Assembly: GCA_051418075.1 (NCBI GenBank)
Contig: JBPRGG010000089.1
Coordinates: 1 to 64,000 of the forward strand
DNA: 64,000 nucleotides
Direction: 5' to 3'
Source of the DNA: JBPRGG01 sp051418075
GTDB lineage: Bacteria > Bacteroidota > Bacteroidia > Cytophagales > Cyclobacteriaceae
The position numbers and the translations under genes are program-made. A model generated the notes under the pieces. It was not told the DNA's origin. It made no database searches and saw nothing but the letters and a program-made list of their open reading frames with translations. Below are positions 36,163 through 45,729 of this stretch, in pieces; positions within the stretch are counted from its first letter, which is position 1; each line of letters opens with the position of its first letter.

Positions 36163-39100
36163 TTAAAATGAGAGATTAGCACCTATGGTATAAGTTTTAG
36201 CCTGAGGATAGATCCCATTATCTATTCCATTCAAAGCAATATCAGGGTTATATCCGGAATAATCCGTAAGGGTAAAGAGATTCTGAGCCGAAATATAAAC
36301 TCTGGCTCTGGACATAAACAAGCGACTCATCACATTCTCTGGCAGGCTATAACCCATTTCTATGTTTCTAAGCCTTAAGTAAGAACCATCTTCCACAAAC
36401 CGGTCAGAGTTGCGGCGGTTGTCATTAGGATCAGAGGCATGCGCCCTCGGATAATTTCCTTGAGGATTTTCCTGACTCCATCGATCCGTCATTAAGGCTG
36501 ATTTATTGTCACCATCAGCACTGGAAAGCAGCCTGACCATATTAACATTATAAATTTCATTGCCAGAAACTCCCTGAAACATTATATTCAGATCAAAATT
36601 TCTGAAATTCAATCCCCCATTAAATCCAAAGCTGAAGTCTGGCAACGGGTAACCTACAAATGTCCTGTCTTCACTATCAATCACACCATCCTGATTTACA
36701 TCTGCAAACTTCAAATCACCAAGTTCAGCTTTGGGTTGTCTTTCCAGGGCGGGATCATTGGCATCCCAGATAATGCCTTCACTTTGATAGGCATAGAATG
36801 CATCTAAAGGATAGCCTTCTTCTCTTCTGGTAATATGTGTTCCAAAAAACTCGTTGGTCGATTCCGGATTTTCAAGCTTAGTGATTTCATTATCGATAGC
36901 CGTAAAATTCAGTCCTAAACTATACTTCCATTCATTTTGGTAATTTCGATAATTCAAAGCCATCTCAATACCTTTATTCAACACCTGGGCACTGTTAATT
37001 TGCTGTACAATAGGAGCTGGCAACCAGTACATATGTAAAACACCAATTGTTCGGGGCATCACTTTACTGGTGATCACATCAGTTTGATCTTTCACAAAAT
37101 AATCGGCCGTGAATTGAAGTTTATCTTCAAATAATCCCAGGTCTATTCCGATATCGGTCTGAGTAGCCACTTCCCATTTTAAACTATTATTGATTAAAAT
37201 TACCGGGGCATAACCCAGCGCTTCATTTCCGTTCAAAGAATAATTAAACCCTGAGCCTAGCAGATCGTAATGAGGTCCATATCCCAAACCTCCATCAATA
37301 CCGGTCTGACCCCAGCTAAACCTCAGCTTCAGATCGCTAACAAAAGCTAAAGTGTTTAAAAATGCTTCTTCTGAAAGTCTCCATGCCGCTGAAAAGGATG
37401 GGAAAACAGCATATTTATTCTGGCTAGAAAATATGGAGGAGCCATCCCGGCGAATATTAGCAGATAGAATATATTTCTCATCAAAATTATAATTTATCCT
37501 TCCTAATATTGAGGCATATGTTTTAGCACTTGCTTCTTCGGAACCAAACCGGGTAGTCCCGGTTTCTCCTGCAGCCACTGTGGTTAGATTGTTGTTTCTA
37601 TGGCCCTGAGATCTGGCAGTGCTTACATTATCCTCAATTTTTTGAGCAGTGTAACCAACTAATACAGCAATGTTATGCTTCTCACCAAATTTCCGGTTAT
37701 AATTCAAGGTGTTTTCCAGCAAAATATTAGAACTATGAAATTTCCGGTTTTCTGCATTGGCTTCTGTATCCTGATTTATTACAGTTCCCTGAACCGGTAA
37801 CTCCTGATAAGTGGGATCAAAACGATCTGTATTGGTAAAGGTATAATCCAGCCCTAAATTGGTCTTAAATGTAAGCCCAGGAATAATTTCTGCTTCCAAA
37901 TAAACGTTTCCCAATATGCGATTCCTAAAACTTTCCCGCAAGGAAGTCTCAGCTTCCCGCACCGGATTACCGGCTCTCCCGGTATAAATAGCATTATAAG
38001 TACTGGGACCGGCATAATGGATTCCATCTGGATGATTTACAGGGATGGTCGGAGACCTTCTTAATACTGATGACATTATACCGCTATTGGTATTATTACT
38101 GATGGAGTGACTTAACAGCAATGAATTTCCAATTTTGATGTTCTTATTAATATTATTATCTGTATTAACTCTTAGGGAGTAGCGTTCAAAATTTGAATTC
38201 AGCACCACTCCTTCCTGGTCCATATATCCGGCCGAAAGGAAATAAACAGAATTTTCATTTCCACCAGAAGCAGACAGCTGGTAATTTTGTATAGGGGCAG
38301 TTCTGAATACCGCATCCTGATAGTCGGTACCTTCACCTAAATTTTCAGGATTCGTCCAGTTCTTATTTGGGTCCAAACCGGCAGCAATCCTGGCCTCATT
38401 ACTGAATTTTGCAAATTGGGCCGCATTCATCAAATCAATCCTTTTATCCACAGTCTGTATACCCACATAGGCATCCATATTCAGTTTTGCCTGACCTGAT
38501 TTACCCCTTTTAGTGGTAATTAATACCACCCCGTTACCAGCCCGGGATCCGTATAATGCGGTGGCTGAAGCATCTTTTAAAATGGTGATGGATTCAATAT
38601 CCTGTGGGTTTAAGGTGGCTAAAGCGTTGGTCAATGGCGTATTATAATCTGTTCTGCTATTTTCATTGTTGTTTTCAACTATCACTCCATCAATCACATA
38701 CAATGGTTCGGAATTATTTAAACCACCCAAACCTCTGATCCTTACCGAATTTACGCCTCCTGGCTGTCCGGAATTAGAATTGACCACCACACCTGGTATT
38801 CTTCCCTGAATCGCATTGTCAAAACTTGTAACCGGTACTTTAGCAATTTCTTCTCCATCAATAGAAGATATAGCAGCAGATATGTCACTTTTCTTTTGGG
38901 TACCGTATCCCACTACCACCAATTCCTGCAATTGCTGAATATCCTGGCTCATCACCAGATCAAGCACGGATCTGTTCCCAATGGCTATTTCCTCGGTTGT
39001 ATACCCCACTGAGCTAAATATCAGGGTAGCCCCTTCTGATACATCCAGGGCAAAATCTCCCTGCACATCAGTAACTGTTCCATTACGGGTTCCCTTTTCC

Positions 39101-39576
39101 ACCACATTTACTCCGGGAAGTCCTGTACCATCTTCAAAAGAGGTTACTGTACCTGTAACATGCCGGGCCTGTATCAGGATCTCCAGCTTTTCTACCTTTT
39201 TTCTTTTTTGATTGAGATCCAGCTTTTCTACATTGATGCTGTTGTTTACCTGCTTGAATTTCAGATCTGCCTTTTCAGAAATTTTAAGCAAAATATCAGC
39301 TACGGTAGTGCTGTTTGCATTGATATTGATGGGTTTTTGATTTTCCAGGTGTCTGAGATCATAATTAAATACAAAATCAGTCTGACGCTCGATCTGCCGG
39401 AAGGTCTCCAATATAGATGCATTGCGCAGATTGATGGAAATCACCACCTCCTTAACACTCATTTGTTTCTGGGCTTTACTGTTGGCTGCCAGTAACATTG
39501 ATAAAAAGAAACACTGAAGCAAAACGCCATAAAACGAAAACTTCATAATTCGTAGTAGTAACCGTTTAAAATTCAT
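36163..39576 (-). CDS. SusC/RagA-family TonB-linked glycan transporter with STN domain
   Basis: 1137 residues. Signal peptide (about 1-35), then an STN (secretin/TonB short N-terminal) domain at about 45-115 with ISINLRNASILETFRQI, a CarboxypepD_reg-like domain at about 137-210 with GLPGVNVVEKGT, a TonB-box-like VVVGYGTQKKSD, a plug (about 220-330, IRGLGGLNNSEPLYVIDG) and a 22-strand-type barrel to the end (TIGANLSF). The STN domain typically contacts FecR and so couples transport to gene regulation. The FecR and sigma genes lie just upstream. An alternative in-frame ATG is at 39546. Confidence 0.96.
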   Translation of the reverse strand: MNFKRLLLRIMKFSFYGVLLQCFFLSMLLAANSKAQKQMSVKEVVISINLRNASILETFRQIERQTDFVFNYDLRHLENQKPININANSTTVADILLKISEKADLKFKQVNNSINVEKLDLNQKRKKVEKLEILIQARHVTGTVTSFEDGTGLPGVNVVEKGTRNGTVTDVQGDFALDVSEGATLIFSSVGYTTEEIAIGNRSVLDLVMSQDIQQLQELVVVGYGTQKKSDISAAISSIDGEEIAKVPVTSFDNAIQGRIPGVVVNSNSGQPGGVNSVRIRGLGGLNNSEPLYVIDGVIVENNNENSRTDYNTPLTNALATLNPQDIESITILKDASATALYGSRAGNGVVLITTKRGKSGQAKLNMDAYVGIQTVDKRIDLMNAAQFAKFSNEARIAAGLDPNKNWTNPENLGEGTDYQDAVFRTAPIQNYQLSASGGNENSVYFLSAGYMDQEGVVLNSNFERYSLRVNTDNNINKNIKIGNSLLLSHSISNNTNSGIMSSVLRRSPTIPVNHPDGIHYAGPSTYNAIYTGRAGNPVREAETSLRESFRNRILGNVYLEAEIIPGLTFKTNLGLDYTFTNTDRFDPTYQELPVQGTVINQDTEANAENRKFHSSNILLENTLNYNRKFGEKHNIAVLVGYTAQKIEDNVSTARSQGHRNNNLTTVAAGETGTTRFGSEEASAKTYASILGRINYNFDEKYILSANIRRDGSSIFSSQNKYAVFPSFSAAWRLSEEAFLNTLAFVSDLKLRFSWGQTGIDGGLGYGPHYDLLGSGFNYSLNGNEALGYAPVILINNSLKWEVATQTDIGIDLGLFEDKLQFTADYFVKDQTDVITSKVMPRTIGVLHMYWLPAPIVQQINSAQVLNKGIEMALNYRNYQNEWKYSLGLNFTAIDNEITKLENPESTNEFFGTHITRREEGYPLDAFYAYQSEGIIWDANDPALERQPKAELGDLKFADVNQDGVIDSEDRTFVGYPLPDFSFGFNGGLNFRNFDLNIMFQGVSGNEIYNVNMVRLLSSADGDNKSALMTDRWSQENPQGNYPRAHASDPNDNRRNSDRFVEDGSYLRLRNIEMGYSLPENVMSRLFMSRARVYISAQNLFTLTDYSGYNPDIALNGIDNGIYPQAKTYTIGANLSF

Positions 39577-39620
39577 AACTTTGTAAGGTTTTAATTGAAC
39601 ATAATTAAAGCATGTAATTC

Positions 39621-39652
39621 ATCCGGTAGTAATGGTCAGATTACTACCGGAT
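39621..39652 (+). terminator. perfect 13-bp hairpin in the FecR-SusC gap, T-run on plus strand
   Basis: Arms 39621-39633 (ATCCGGTAGTAAT) and 39640-39652 are perfectly complementary with loop GGTCAG. A run of seven T follows on the plus strand (39654-39660), as for an intrinsic terminator of plus-strand transcription. On the minus strand, where the genes lie, no U-run follows, so there it would be a structured susC leader or a block to fecR read-through. Confidence 0.75.
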
Positions 39653-39666
39653 ATTTTTTTGAGTTT

Positions 39667-40713
39667 TTAACCTGGAGAAAATTCTATAATTACTGTTTTT
39701 CCATTTAATTCATATTTAAAATTCTGACTGAAACTCAGACTTTCAAGTACATTTTTCAGGCTTTGATTGTGATACTGGGCTGAATACCGCCATTTATAAG
39801 GCTGGCTATTCACTATTTCAAACTCCACATCATACCATCTCTCCAGCTTGGTCAGCACACTGCTTAGGTCTGCCTGATCAAAATATAAGATCCCATCCTT
39901 CCAGCCAAAGGTGGCCTGGGGGGAAAAGGGTTGGATTTTTGAGAAAGTCGATTTATCCTTTAAATAGCTAACCTGCTGGCCTGGATTTAAAACCAATTCT
40001 GATTTTCCGGTGGTAGCCTGGGCAATTTTTTTCACCAGCACTTTCCCAGTGTTTAATGCCACGGTTGTTTCACTCTCCTGGTAGGAGGACACATTAAACG
40101 AAGTGCCTAAAGCAGTTACTTCCACCTGGTCTGATATCACTCTGAAAGGATGAACAGTGTCTCTGGCCACCTCAAAAAATGCTTCACCTTTCAGGTAAAC
40201 CAACCGGATACTATCAAATAAATACTCGTCATAGCGAACACTACTTTCAGAATTTAAATAAACAATGGAACCATCAGGTAAAAACAGGGTGGATTTTCGG
40301 CCCCGGTCATTTTCCTTGATTACCATTTGTGCGGCTTCGGACTGTGGACCTGAATCCGGCTGCATCAGATCAAAAATCAGATATGTACTTAAAAATAATA
40401 GCAAAACTGAAGCGGCAATTTTCAAGAAAACGCTGGGATATGAGCTTGTACTTTTCGCATCTTCATTGGCTTTTCCATCCCTGTCATAAACCTGCTGCAG
40501 CACTTTTGCTTTTCTGTATTGATCTGTACCCAACACTGGAGTAACTTCAGCCTGGTTCAAATCATCTTCAATGTGAACAAGCAGATCCTGATCAAATTTT
40601 TCTGATTGTATCCAGGCTACCACATGCTTTACTTCCTGTGGGTTGCATTCTCCTTTAATGTATTTTTTCAGCAGGGATTTGTTCACTTTTATCAGCGTTT
40701 GTATTAGAAACAC
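39667..40713 (-). CDS. FecR-family anti-sigma factor
   Basis: 348 residues from GTG at 40713; an in-frame GTG at 40686 would give the more usual start NKSLLKKYIKGEC. A cytoplasmic helical domain (1-85) would hold the sigma factor. A membrane helix lies at about 92-110 (FLKIAASVLLLFLSTYLIF), then the FecR periplasmic domain (about 130-225, DGSIVYLNSESSVRY) and a C-terminal STN-like domain (about 275-345) that meets the SusC STN. It is the middle of a sigma-FecR-SusC signalling line and starts 49 bp after the sigma gene. Confidence 0.94.
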   Translation of the reverse strand: MFLIQTLIKVNKSLLKKYIKGECNPQEVKHVVAWIQSEKFDQDLLVHIEDDLNQAEVTPVLGTDQYRKAKVLQQVYDRDGKANEDAKSTSSYPSVFLKIAASVLLLFLSTYLIFDLMQPDSGPQSEAAQMVIKENDRGRKSTLFLPDGSIVYLNSESSVRYDEYLFDSIRLVYLKGEAFFEVARDTVHPFRVISDQVEVTALGTSFNVSSYQESETTVALNTGKVLVKKIAQATTGKSELVLNPGQQVSYLKDKSTFSKIQPFSPQATFGWKDGILYFDQADLSSVLTKLERWYDVEFEIVNSQPYKWRYSAQYHNQSLKNVLESLSFSQNFKYELNGKTVIIEFSPG

Positions 40714-40762
40714 CTAACCCAGGCCGATCCATTACTCCGTTTCAAAAAAAGTTGTAATTAAA

Positions 40763-41320
40763 TTAACTCATTAAAAAAAAGAGGAGAAGCGCCAGGGATT
40801 CCTTGATGAATTTGAGGGCTTTAGCGATCTGACTTTCCACCGTATGGGATGAAATATGTAATTTTTCCGCAATTTCTTTATGAGAAAGGCCCTGCTGGCG
40901 ACTCATAATGAAAATTTCCTTTCTTTTGGGCGGTAATTGTTCAATACATAGATTGATCTGCTGATCCAATTCATGGAAATTCAGGTATTCTTCCAGGGAA
41001 TTGTTGGCATTAAGATTACTGGCCTTATAATGTTGCTCATAGGTGATTCTGACCAGATTCTTCCTGGAATTATTATAGATCAATCTTTTGGCAATGGTAT
41101 AAATGTAGGCCTTGAATGATAAATGAGGCTGTAAATTTTCCCGGGAACACCAAACCCGGTAAAAAACCTCCTGAACTACCTCTTCCGCTTCATCCCGGTT
41201 ATTAAGGTATTGGGTGGCCACCGAAAAAAGAAGATCATAAAACTTATTAAAAAAGAATTCAAAGGCTTTTTTATCACCTTTCTTAAGTTTTTGGATCAAT
41301 ATAGATTCATCTTCCGGCAT
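40763..41320 (-). CDS. ECF RNA polymerase sigma factor
   Basis: 185 residues. Region 2 (about 20-85: FFNKFYDLLFSVATQYL, AEEVVQEVFYRVW) and region 4 (about 125-175: LPPKRKEIFIMSRQQGLSHKEIAEKLHIS). The C-terminus is hydrophobic (ALLLFFLMS). This is the Bacteroidota SusC-FecR-linked ECF type. It presumably switches on the PUL when the transported glycan engages SusC. It is first in the minus-strand gene series, so its own promoter is in the gap to 41737. Confidence 0.95.
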   Translation of the reverse strand: MPEDESILIQKLKKGDKKAFEFFFNKFYDLLFSVATQYLNNRDEAEEVVQEVFYRVWCSRENLQPHLSFKAYIYTIAKRLIYNNSRKNLVRITYEQHYKASNLNANNSLEEYLNFHELDQQINLCIEQLPPKRKEIFIMSRQQGLSHKEIAEKLHISSHTVESQIAKALKFIKESLALLLFFLMS

Positions 41321-41737
41321 ATTTACCTGGTGGTCATTACCCTGATTTAATATTAATAATTTTTTCGGAAAATTGCTAAAATAACATACACCATTCTCTT
41401 AAAAACTTTTCATTTATGATGGAGATACTTCCACCTGTTTTCTCTAATCATTAAATTAATCTTTTATTGAATTGAAGGGATAATTAAAACCTTGCCTTTA
41501 TTAAAAAATTCTCATCAAATGAAGGCTAAGGGTGCTATGAATATACAGCAGCAATTTTTAATTTAATTGCTGCCTTATATTATTTTAATTATATATTGGC
41601 TAAGATTGATTATGGACCCTGTACAGATGTCGGCACTGAGTCATACTATGACTTCTAGTAACCACCCATTGATCGCAGCTGTCCAACCAAAACTATTTAA
41701 ATTTATACCCGTTTTTAAATTAATCAAAAAAATCATA
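41321..41737. other. intergenic gap between divergent sigma factor and DUF6122 genes
   Basis: About 417 bases once the DUF6122 start is set at 41738. It is AT-rich. A plus-strand frame runs through it to the DUF6122 gene from an ATG at 41567, but the upstream part has no recognisable content. It must hold the sigma gene's promoter. I see no clear operator. Confidence 0.4.
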
Positions 41738-42097
41738 ATGCAATTATTACTGCATTACACTTTACATTTTGGCGGACCATTTTTGATTGCTTTTATTTTT
41801 TTCAGAAGTAATTGGAAACTGGCCGGAATAATTTTACTTGCCACCAATCTGGTAGACCTGGACCATTTGTGGGCTGATCCCATATTTGATGATCAGCGAT
41901 GCAGCATTGGCTTCCATTTTCTGCATTCTTACCTAGCCATTGCTTTTTATCTTGTATTTCTGATCTTTCCAAAAACCAGGTTGGTTGCTATCGGCCTGTT
42001 GTTTCATATGTTTACTGACCTGATTGATTGTGTTTGGACATTTTCCGAATGTGCGGAATGTTACCGCCAGTCTGAATTATTCGAACTCTTTAATTAA
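41738..42097 (+). CDS. DUF6122-family membrane protein
   Basis: 119 residues from ATG at 41738; the frame is open back to 41567, but the DUF6122 pattern starts at MQLLLHYTLHFGGP. Three to four hydrophobic stretches and conserved charged/His residues (NLVDLDHLWADP, DDQRCSIGFHFLHS, FHMFTDLIDC) suggest a membrane protein with a metal site, resembling YdjM-like membrane hydrolases. The function is unknown. Its last 8 bases overlap the 3' end of the convergent glycosyltransferase at 42090. Confidence 0.75.
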   Translation: MQLLLHYTLHFGGPFLIAFIFFRSNWKLAGIILLATNLVDLDHLWADPIFDDQRCSIGFHFLHSYLAIAFYLVFLIFPKTRLVAIGLLFHMFTDLIDCVWTFSECAECYRQSELFELFN

Positions 42098-43430
42098 GCG
42101 CCATGGCATGTCTTTTTCTGTTTAAATATATTTCCCAACCTATACATAAAAATAAAACAATGTATTCTATTATTACCCACCATAGATTCTCCTTATACCC
42201 CCAAACTTTATAGTTGCCATAGGTAAAAAAAATCAGGAATGACCACAACATGGGGAAGCGAAATGTTGTAAATAAAGCAAAAGCCACCAGGCTGGTTATA
42301 TACCAGGGATGAACAATGGTAGCCAGGGCAAAGTAGATCCATAACAGCCAAAGAAAAGAAAAAGGCAGGCTGTACTTCCTATGCCAGTCCAGGTAGGCAA
42401 AACCTAAAATGAGCAGAAAGGCCGCCACAGCTAATCCCTTACCTGCGGTAGCAATAATATTATATCCCTTCAAAGCAAATCCGATCTCTCTGATAATGTA
42501 ATAAACAGAAGCATTGAATTCAAATTTTTGGAAATAGAGAGATAAACTTGCGCTTAAACCAGTGAATAATGACTGATTTAACAATGGAATGAATAGCAAT
42601 ATAACAGTAAGACCAACCAAAGAATAAAACCGGATCATTTTCCCGAAACTTAACCTGCAGATAAATAAAGGCATAAAAATCAGGGGCAGTAGTTTAGAGG
42701 CTATGGCAAAGCCCCAGGCTATTGCTGATAAGGTAATATGTCGCTTTTTAAAGAGCCAAAGCCCCAATAGCAGAAAAAAAATCATCAATGCTTCTCCATG
42801 AAGATTCCCACTTAATTCAATAATAACCAAAGGGTTGAAGGCATATAAAAGCAACCTTGAAGCAGGTTGATGGTAGATCTTTAAAAGCCGATGGATTAAT
42901 AACAGCGAACCAATTTCAGCCAGGATGATGAAAATTCTCATCACAAGGACACTTCCCCTTATGGAATCCGGAAAAATAACCACGCTTAACCAGTAGGTAA
43001 ACTGAGAAACGGGAGGATAGATGGTAAAATACCGGGGAGAATTCAGGCTATTGAATAAAGAAAGGTCCAATCCGGGCAATCCAGCATCTTCCGATATATA
43101 ATATTCAGGTAGTTTTTCAAATGGACTTATTCCAAGGTTCAGCAAACGGCCATCCCAAATAAAACGATAAAAATCATCAGAAAGGGCGGGCATACTGCCT
43201 AAAAATAAACACCTGAAACCTATAGCCATCAGGATCCATAAAACAATATTTTCATAATTATGGGCTTGGTAGCAAATCCATAAATACCCGATGAATAATA
43301 AGATGTAGGTATTAAACAGCAAAAAATGGTCACTTCTTTGCACAAAATAGCCCATTATCATGTAACCCAGGGCAGAAATAATTATAAATAAGCCCAGCTG
43401 AAATTTAGCCCATCCTGCTGTTCCGGGCAT
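42090..43430 (-). CDS. polytopic GT-C-type glycosyltransferase (GT87/mannosyltransferase-like)
   Basis: 446 residues with about ten membrane helices. The first large loop has LSDDFYRFIWDGRLL, with the acidic pair typical of GT-C enzymes, and YPPVSQFTYW follows. Such enzymes use polyprenyl-phosphate sugars on the outer face of the inner membrane. The gene overlaps the 3' end of the upstream GT2 gene by 26 bp, so they are translationally coupled. A DPM1-like synthase further upstream (44931) could make the polyprenyl-linked donor; this pathway is inferred. Confidence 0.8.
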   Translation of the reverse strand: MPGTAGWAKFQLGLFIIISALGYMIMGYFVQRSDHFLLFNTYILLFIGYLWICYQAHNYENIVLWILMAIGFRCLFLGSMPALSDDFYRFIWDGRLLNLGISPFEKLPEYYISEDAGLPGLDLSLFNSLNSPRYFTIYPPVSQFTYWLSVVIFPDSIRGSVLVMRIFIILAEIGSLLLIHRLLKIYHQPASRLLLYAFNPLVIIELSGNLHGEALMIFFLLLGLWLFKKRHITLSAIAWGFAIASKLLPLIFMPLFICRLSFGKMIRFYSLVGLTVILLFIPLLNQSLFTGLSASLSLYFQKFEFNASVYYIIREIGFALKGYNIIATAGKGLAVAAFLLILGFAYLDWHRKYSLPFSFLWLLWIYFALATIVHPWYITSLVAFALFTTFRFPMLWSFLIFFTYGNYKVWGYKENLWWVIIEYIVLFLCIGWEIYLNRKRHAMALN

Positions 43431-44889
43431 AAATGGTATTTTTTAAAGTGATAAAAAATATGCCTCCAAATCCCAGGGCCAGCATAATATGGAATATTAT
43501 CAATCCATAATCATTCAGATAAACGCCGCTAAGTATTCCAAATATGAAATAAAGCATTAACAAACCTTCAAAAACTGTCTGCCAGCTCAGGTTGTGTGGA
43601 ATATAGACATTTCCTTTCCAGCTATCCAGAGTGGATTTGATATTAAATTTAGGTGTCCTGATAAAAGGTGTTTTCACCCCTAAAAATCCCTCCATCACAG
43701 CAATGGCATTATGAAATGACAAACCCATGGAAAAGATCATGAACAAAGTATAATTCTTCAGGTAAAAGCTTATCGATTTGTCCGGGTAAAATCTTTGGGT
43801 AGCTACCCAATAAAAGTATGTGATTGCGGCAAAACCCAGTAAAAAAATGCTGCTCAAATCAAAAAGCAGTTTAAGTCCGGGATTAGATGCTTTCACAAAT
43901 AACAACGGAATACTCACCATGGAGGCAATAAAGAGGGATAAAAAAACGGAGCTATTAAATAAATGAAAAAAGGCATGCCATTTATTTACGCCTTTTATCC
44001 TGGCATGAAGTACCTGTTTAAGATGCTTTCTGGCGGTTTCAGCTGCGCCTTTATTCCAGCGATATTGCTGGCTTTTAATAGCTGGCACTAAAACAGGTAA
44101 TTCTGCCGGAGCTACAATATCTTCTACAAACCTGAACTGCCAACCTTTCAACTGGGCTCTATAACTCAGGTCCAGGTCTTCAGTTAATGTATCGTGATGC
44201 CAGCCATCAGCATCCAATATGCATTTTTTTCTCCATATACCGGCCGTCCCATTAAAGTTAATAAAACTACCTGTAACATGTCTACCGGTTTGCTCAATGG
44301 AAAAATGAGCATTCAGTCCAAATGCCTGAAGCCGGGTAAGTAAGGAATATTTTTCATTAAGATGGCCCCATCGGGCTTGTACCATGCCTATTTTTTCATG
44401 ATCAAAATAAGGTAACATTTGCCTTATAAAATCAGATTGAGGCAAAAAATCAGCATCGAATACTACCAGGAATTCACCTTTAGCAGATTGCAATCCAAAT
44501 TGCAATGCACCGGCCTTAAACCCATCCCTAACACCCCTTCTCAGGTGAAGCCAGCGAAAATGATTTACACGGGTGATCTGCTCCAGCTTTTTGGTGATGA
44601 TCTGGCTGGTTTGATCGGAAGAATCATCCAAAACCTGTATTTCCAGCTTATCAGCCGGATATTTTAATTCGGAAATCACTTCCAGCAATCTTTCTACCAC
44701 ATATAGTTCGTTGTAAACGGGTAACTGGATGGTCACAAAAGGCAGTTGCTGATCAGGAAGTAAAGGCAAAGGTGGAGCAACATTTTTCCTGCTTTTAATA
44801 TATTTCCGGGTAAGATGAAATTGGGTCAGGCTAAACAAAAATATGAATAGCATGCAAAGGATATATATACCAATGATCAAAATTTCCAT
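43405..44889 (-). CDS. CesA-like membrane glycosyltransferase, GT2
   Basis: 494 residues. A membrane helix (1-23), then a GT2 domain with PVYNELYVVERLL, LDDSSDQT, VFDADFLPQ (DxD), TLTEDLDLSYRA and the QQYRW motif (QxxRW) of processive beta-glycosyltransferases, then four to five helices. These features match cellulose synthase/glucomannan synthase-like enzymes that polymerise or add single sugars to lipids. It is 41 bp after the DPM1-like gene and overlaps the GT-C gene, so the three form a glycan or glycolipid pathway. Confidence 0.9.
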   Translation of the reverse strand: MEILIIGIYILCMLFIFLFSLTQFHLTRKYIKSRKNVAPPLPLLPDQQLPFVTIQLPVYNELYVVERLLEVISELKYPADKLEIQVLDDSSDQTSQIITKKLEQITRVNHFRWLHLRRGVRDGFKAGALQFGLQSAKGEFLVVFDADFLPQSDFIRQMLPYFDHEKIGMVQARWGHLNEKYSLLTRLQAFGLNAHFSIEQTGRHVTGSFINFNGTAGIWRKKCILDADGWHHDTLTEDLDLSYRAQLKGWQFRFVEDIVAPAELPVLVPAIKSQQYRWNKGAAETARKHLKQVLHARIKGVNKWHAFFHLFNSSVFLSLFIASMVSIPLLFVKASNPGLKLLFDLSSIFLLGFAAITYFYWVATQRFYPDKSISFYLKNYTLFMIFSMGLSFHNAIAVMEGFLGVKTPFIRTPKFNIKSTLDSWKGNVYIPHNLSWQTVFEGLLMLYFIFGILSGVYLNDYGLIIFHIMLALGFGGIFFITLKNTIYARNSRMG

Positions 44890-44930
44890 CCAGAATTGTC
44901 TCTTTCCCCTAATTAAAAAAACAACTTAAT

Positions 44931-45614
44931 TTACCAATACTTTAATATGGTCCAGATAATCTTATATCCAGCCATTATGGTTCCTTTTACAGTACCTGAT
45001 ACTTTGGAATGACCAATCCGCTTTCGGTAATTCACCGGCACTTCCGTACTTTTTAGACCATATTTTGCTGCTTTCAACTGCATTTCCACAGTCCAGCCGT
45101 AGGTTGTATCCTGCATATTTATTTGTAGTAATTTATCAAAACGTATGGCCCGGAATGGGCCAAGATCAGTAAATTTTACCTGATACAACCACTTCAGCAA
45201 ATGGGTAGCCAGCCAGTTACCAAAAACCTGAGGAATGGTCATAGATCCTTTTTGCCTTTTTCCCAATGCCCTGGAGCCAATGACCAGATCGAATCCCTGA
45301 TCTGTAACAGGTTTTATCAAATGACGCATTTCGTCGGGAAAGTCCGAATAATCTGCATCGATAAAAACTACAATATCTGTAGTTGTCTTATTTTTTCCCA
45401 GATAATCTATACCCTTGAGACAGGCAAAACCATATCCTTTTCTTTCCTCTTTCAACACGGTGGCTCCCTTTTCTCCGGCTACTTTTGCGGTGGAATCCGT
45501 GGAACCATTATCCACTACAATAACTTCACTAACCAAATCTTTTGGTATTTCATCTAATACGTTACCAACAGCATTTTGTTCATTAAATGCGGGTATTATC
45601 ACCCGTACCATCAT
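44931..45614 (-). CDS. GT2 family polyprenyl-phosphate sugar synthase-like enzyme
   Basis: 227 residues from ATG at 45614; a TTG at 45644 would add ten residues and is less likely. The GT2 core starts IIPAFNEQNAVG, with VVDNGSTDST, VFIDADYSDF (DxD) and WTVEMQLKAAKYG. It resembles dolichyl-phosphate mannose/glucose synthases (DPM1-like) without C-terminal membrane helices. It would supply lipid-linked sugar to the GT-C enzyme two genes downstream, which is inference from context. Confidence 0.85.
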   Translation of the reverse strand: MMVRVIIPAFNEQNAVGNVLDEIPKDLVSEVIVVDNGSTDSTAKVAGEKGATVLKEERKGYGFACLKGIDYLGKNKTTTDIVVFIDADYSDFPDEMRHLIKPVTDQGFDLVIGSRALGKRQKGSMTIPQVFGNWLATHLLKWLYQVKFTDLGPFRAIRFDKLLQINMQDTTYGWTVEMQLKAAKYGLKSTEVPVNYRKRIGHSKVSGTVKGTIMAGYKIIWTILKYW

Positions 45615-45729
45615 ATATAACAAATTCTTATTCGACTTTCCCAATAAATAACAAACCTACAATATTTGTTAATGATTCCCTATCAATTTGCTTTAATGGT
45701 TTGGCTGAAATTTAAAATTATCTACGCAG

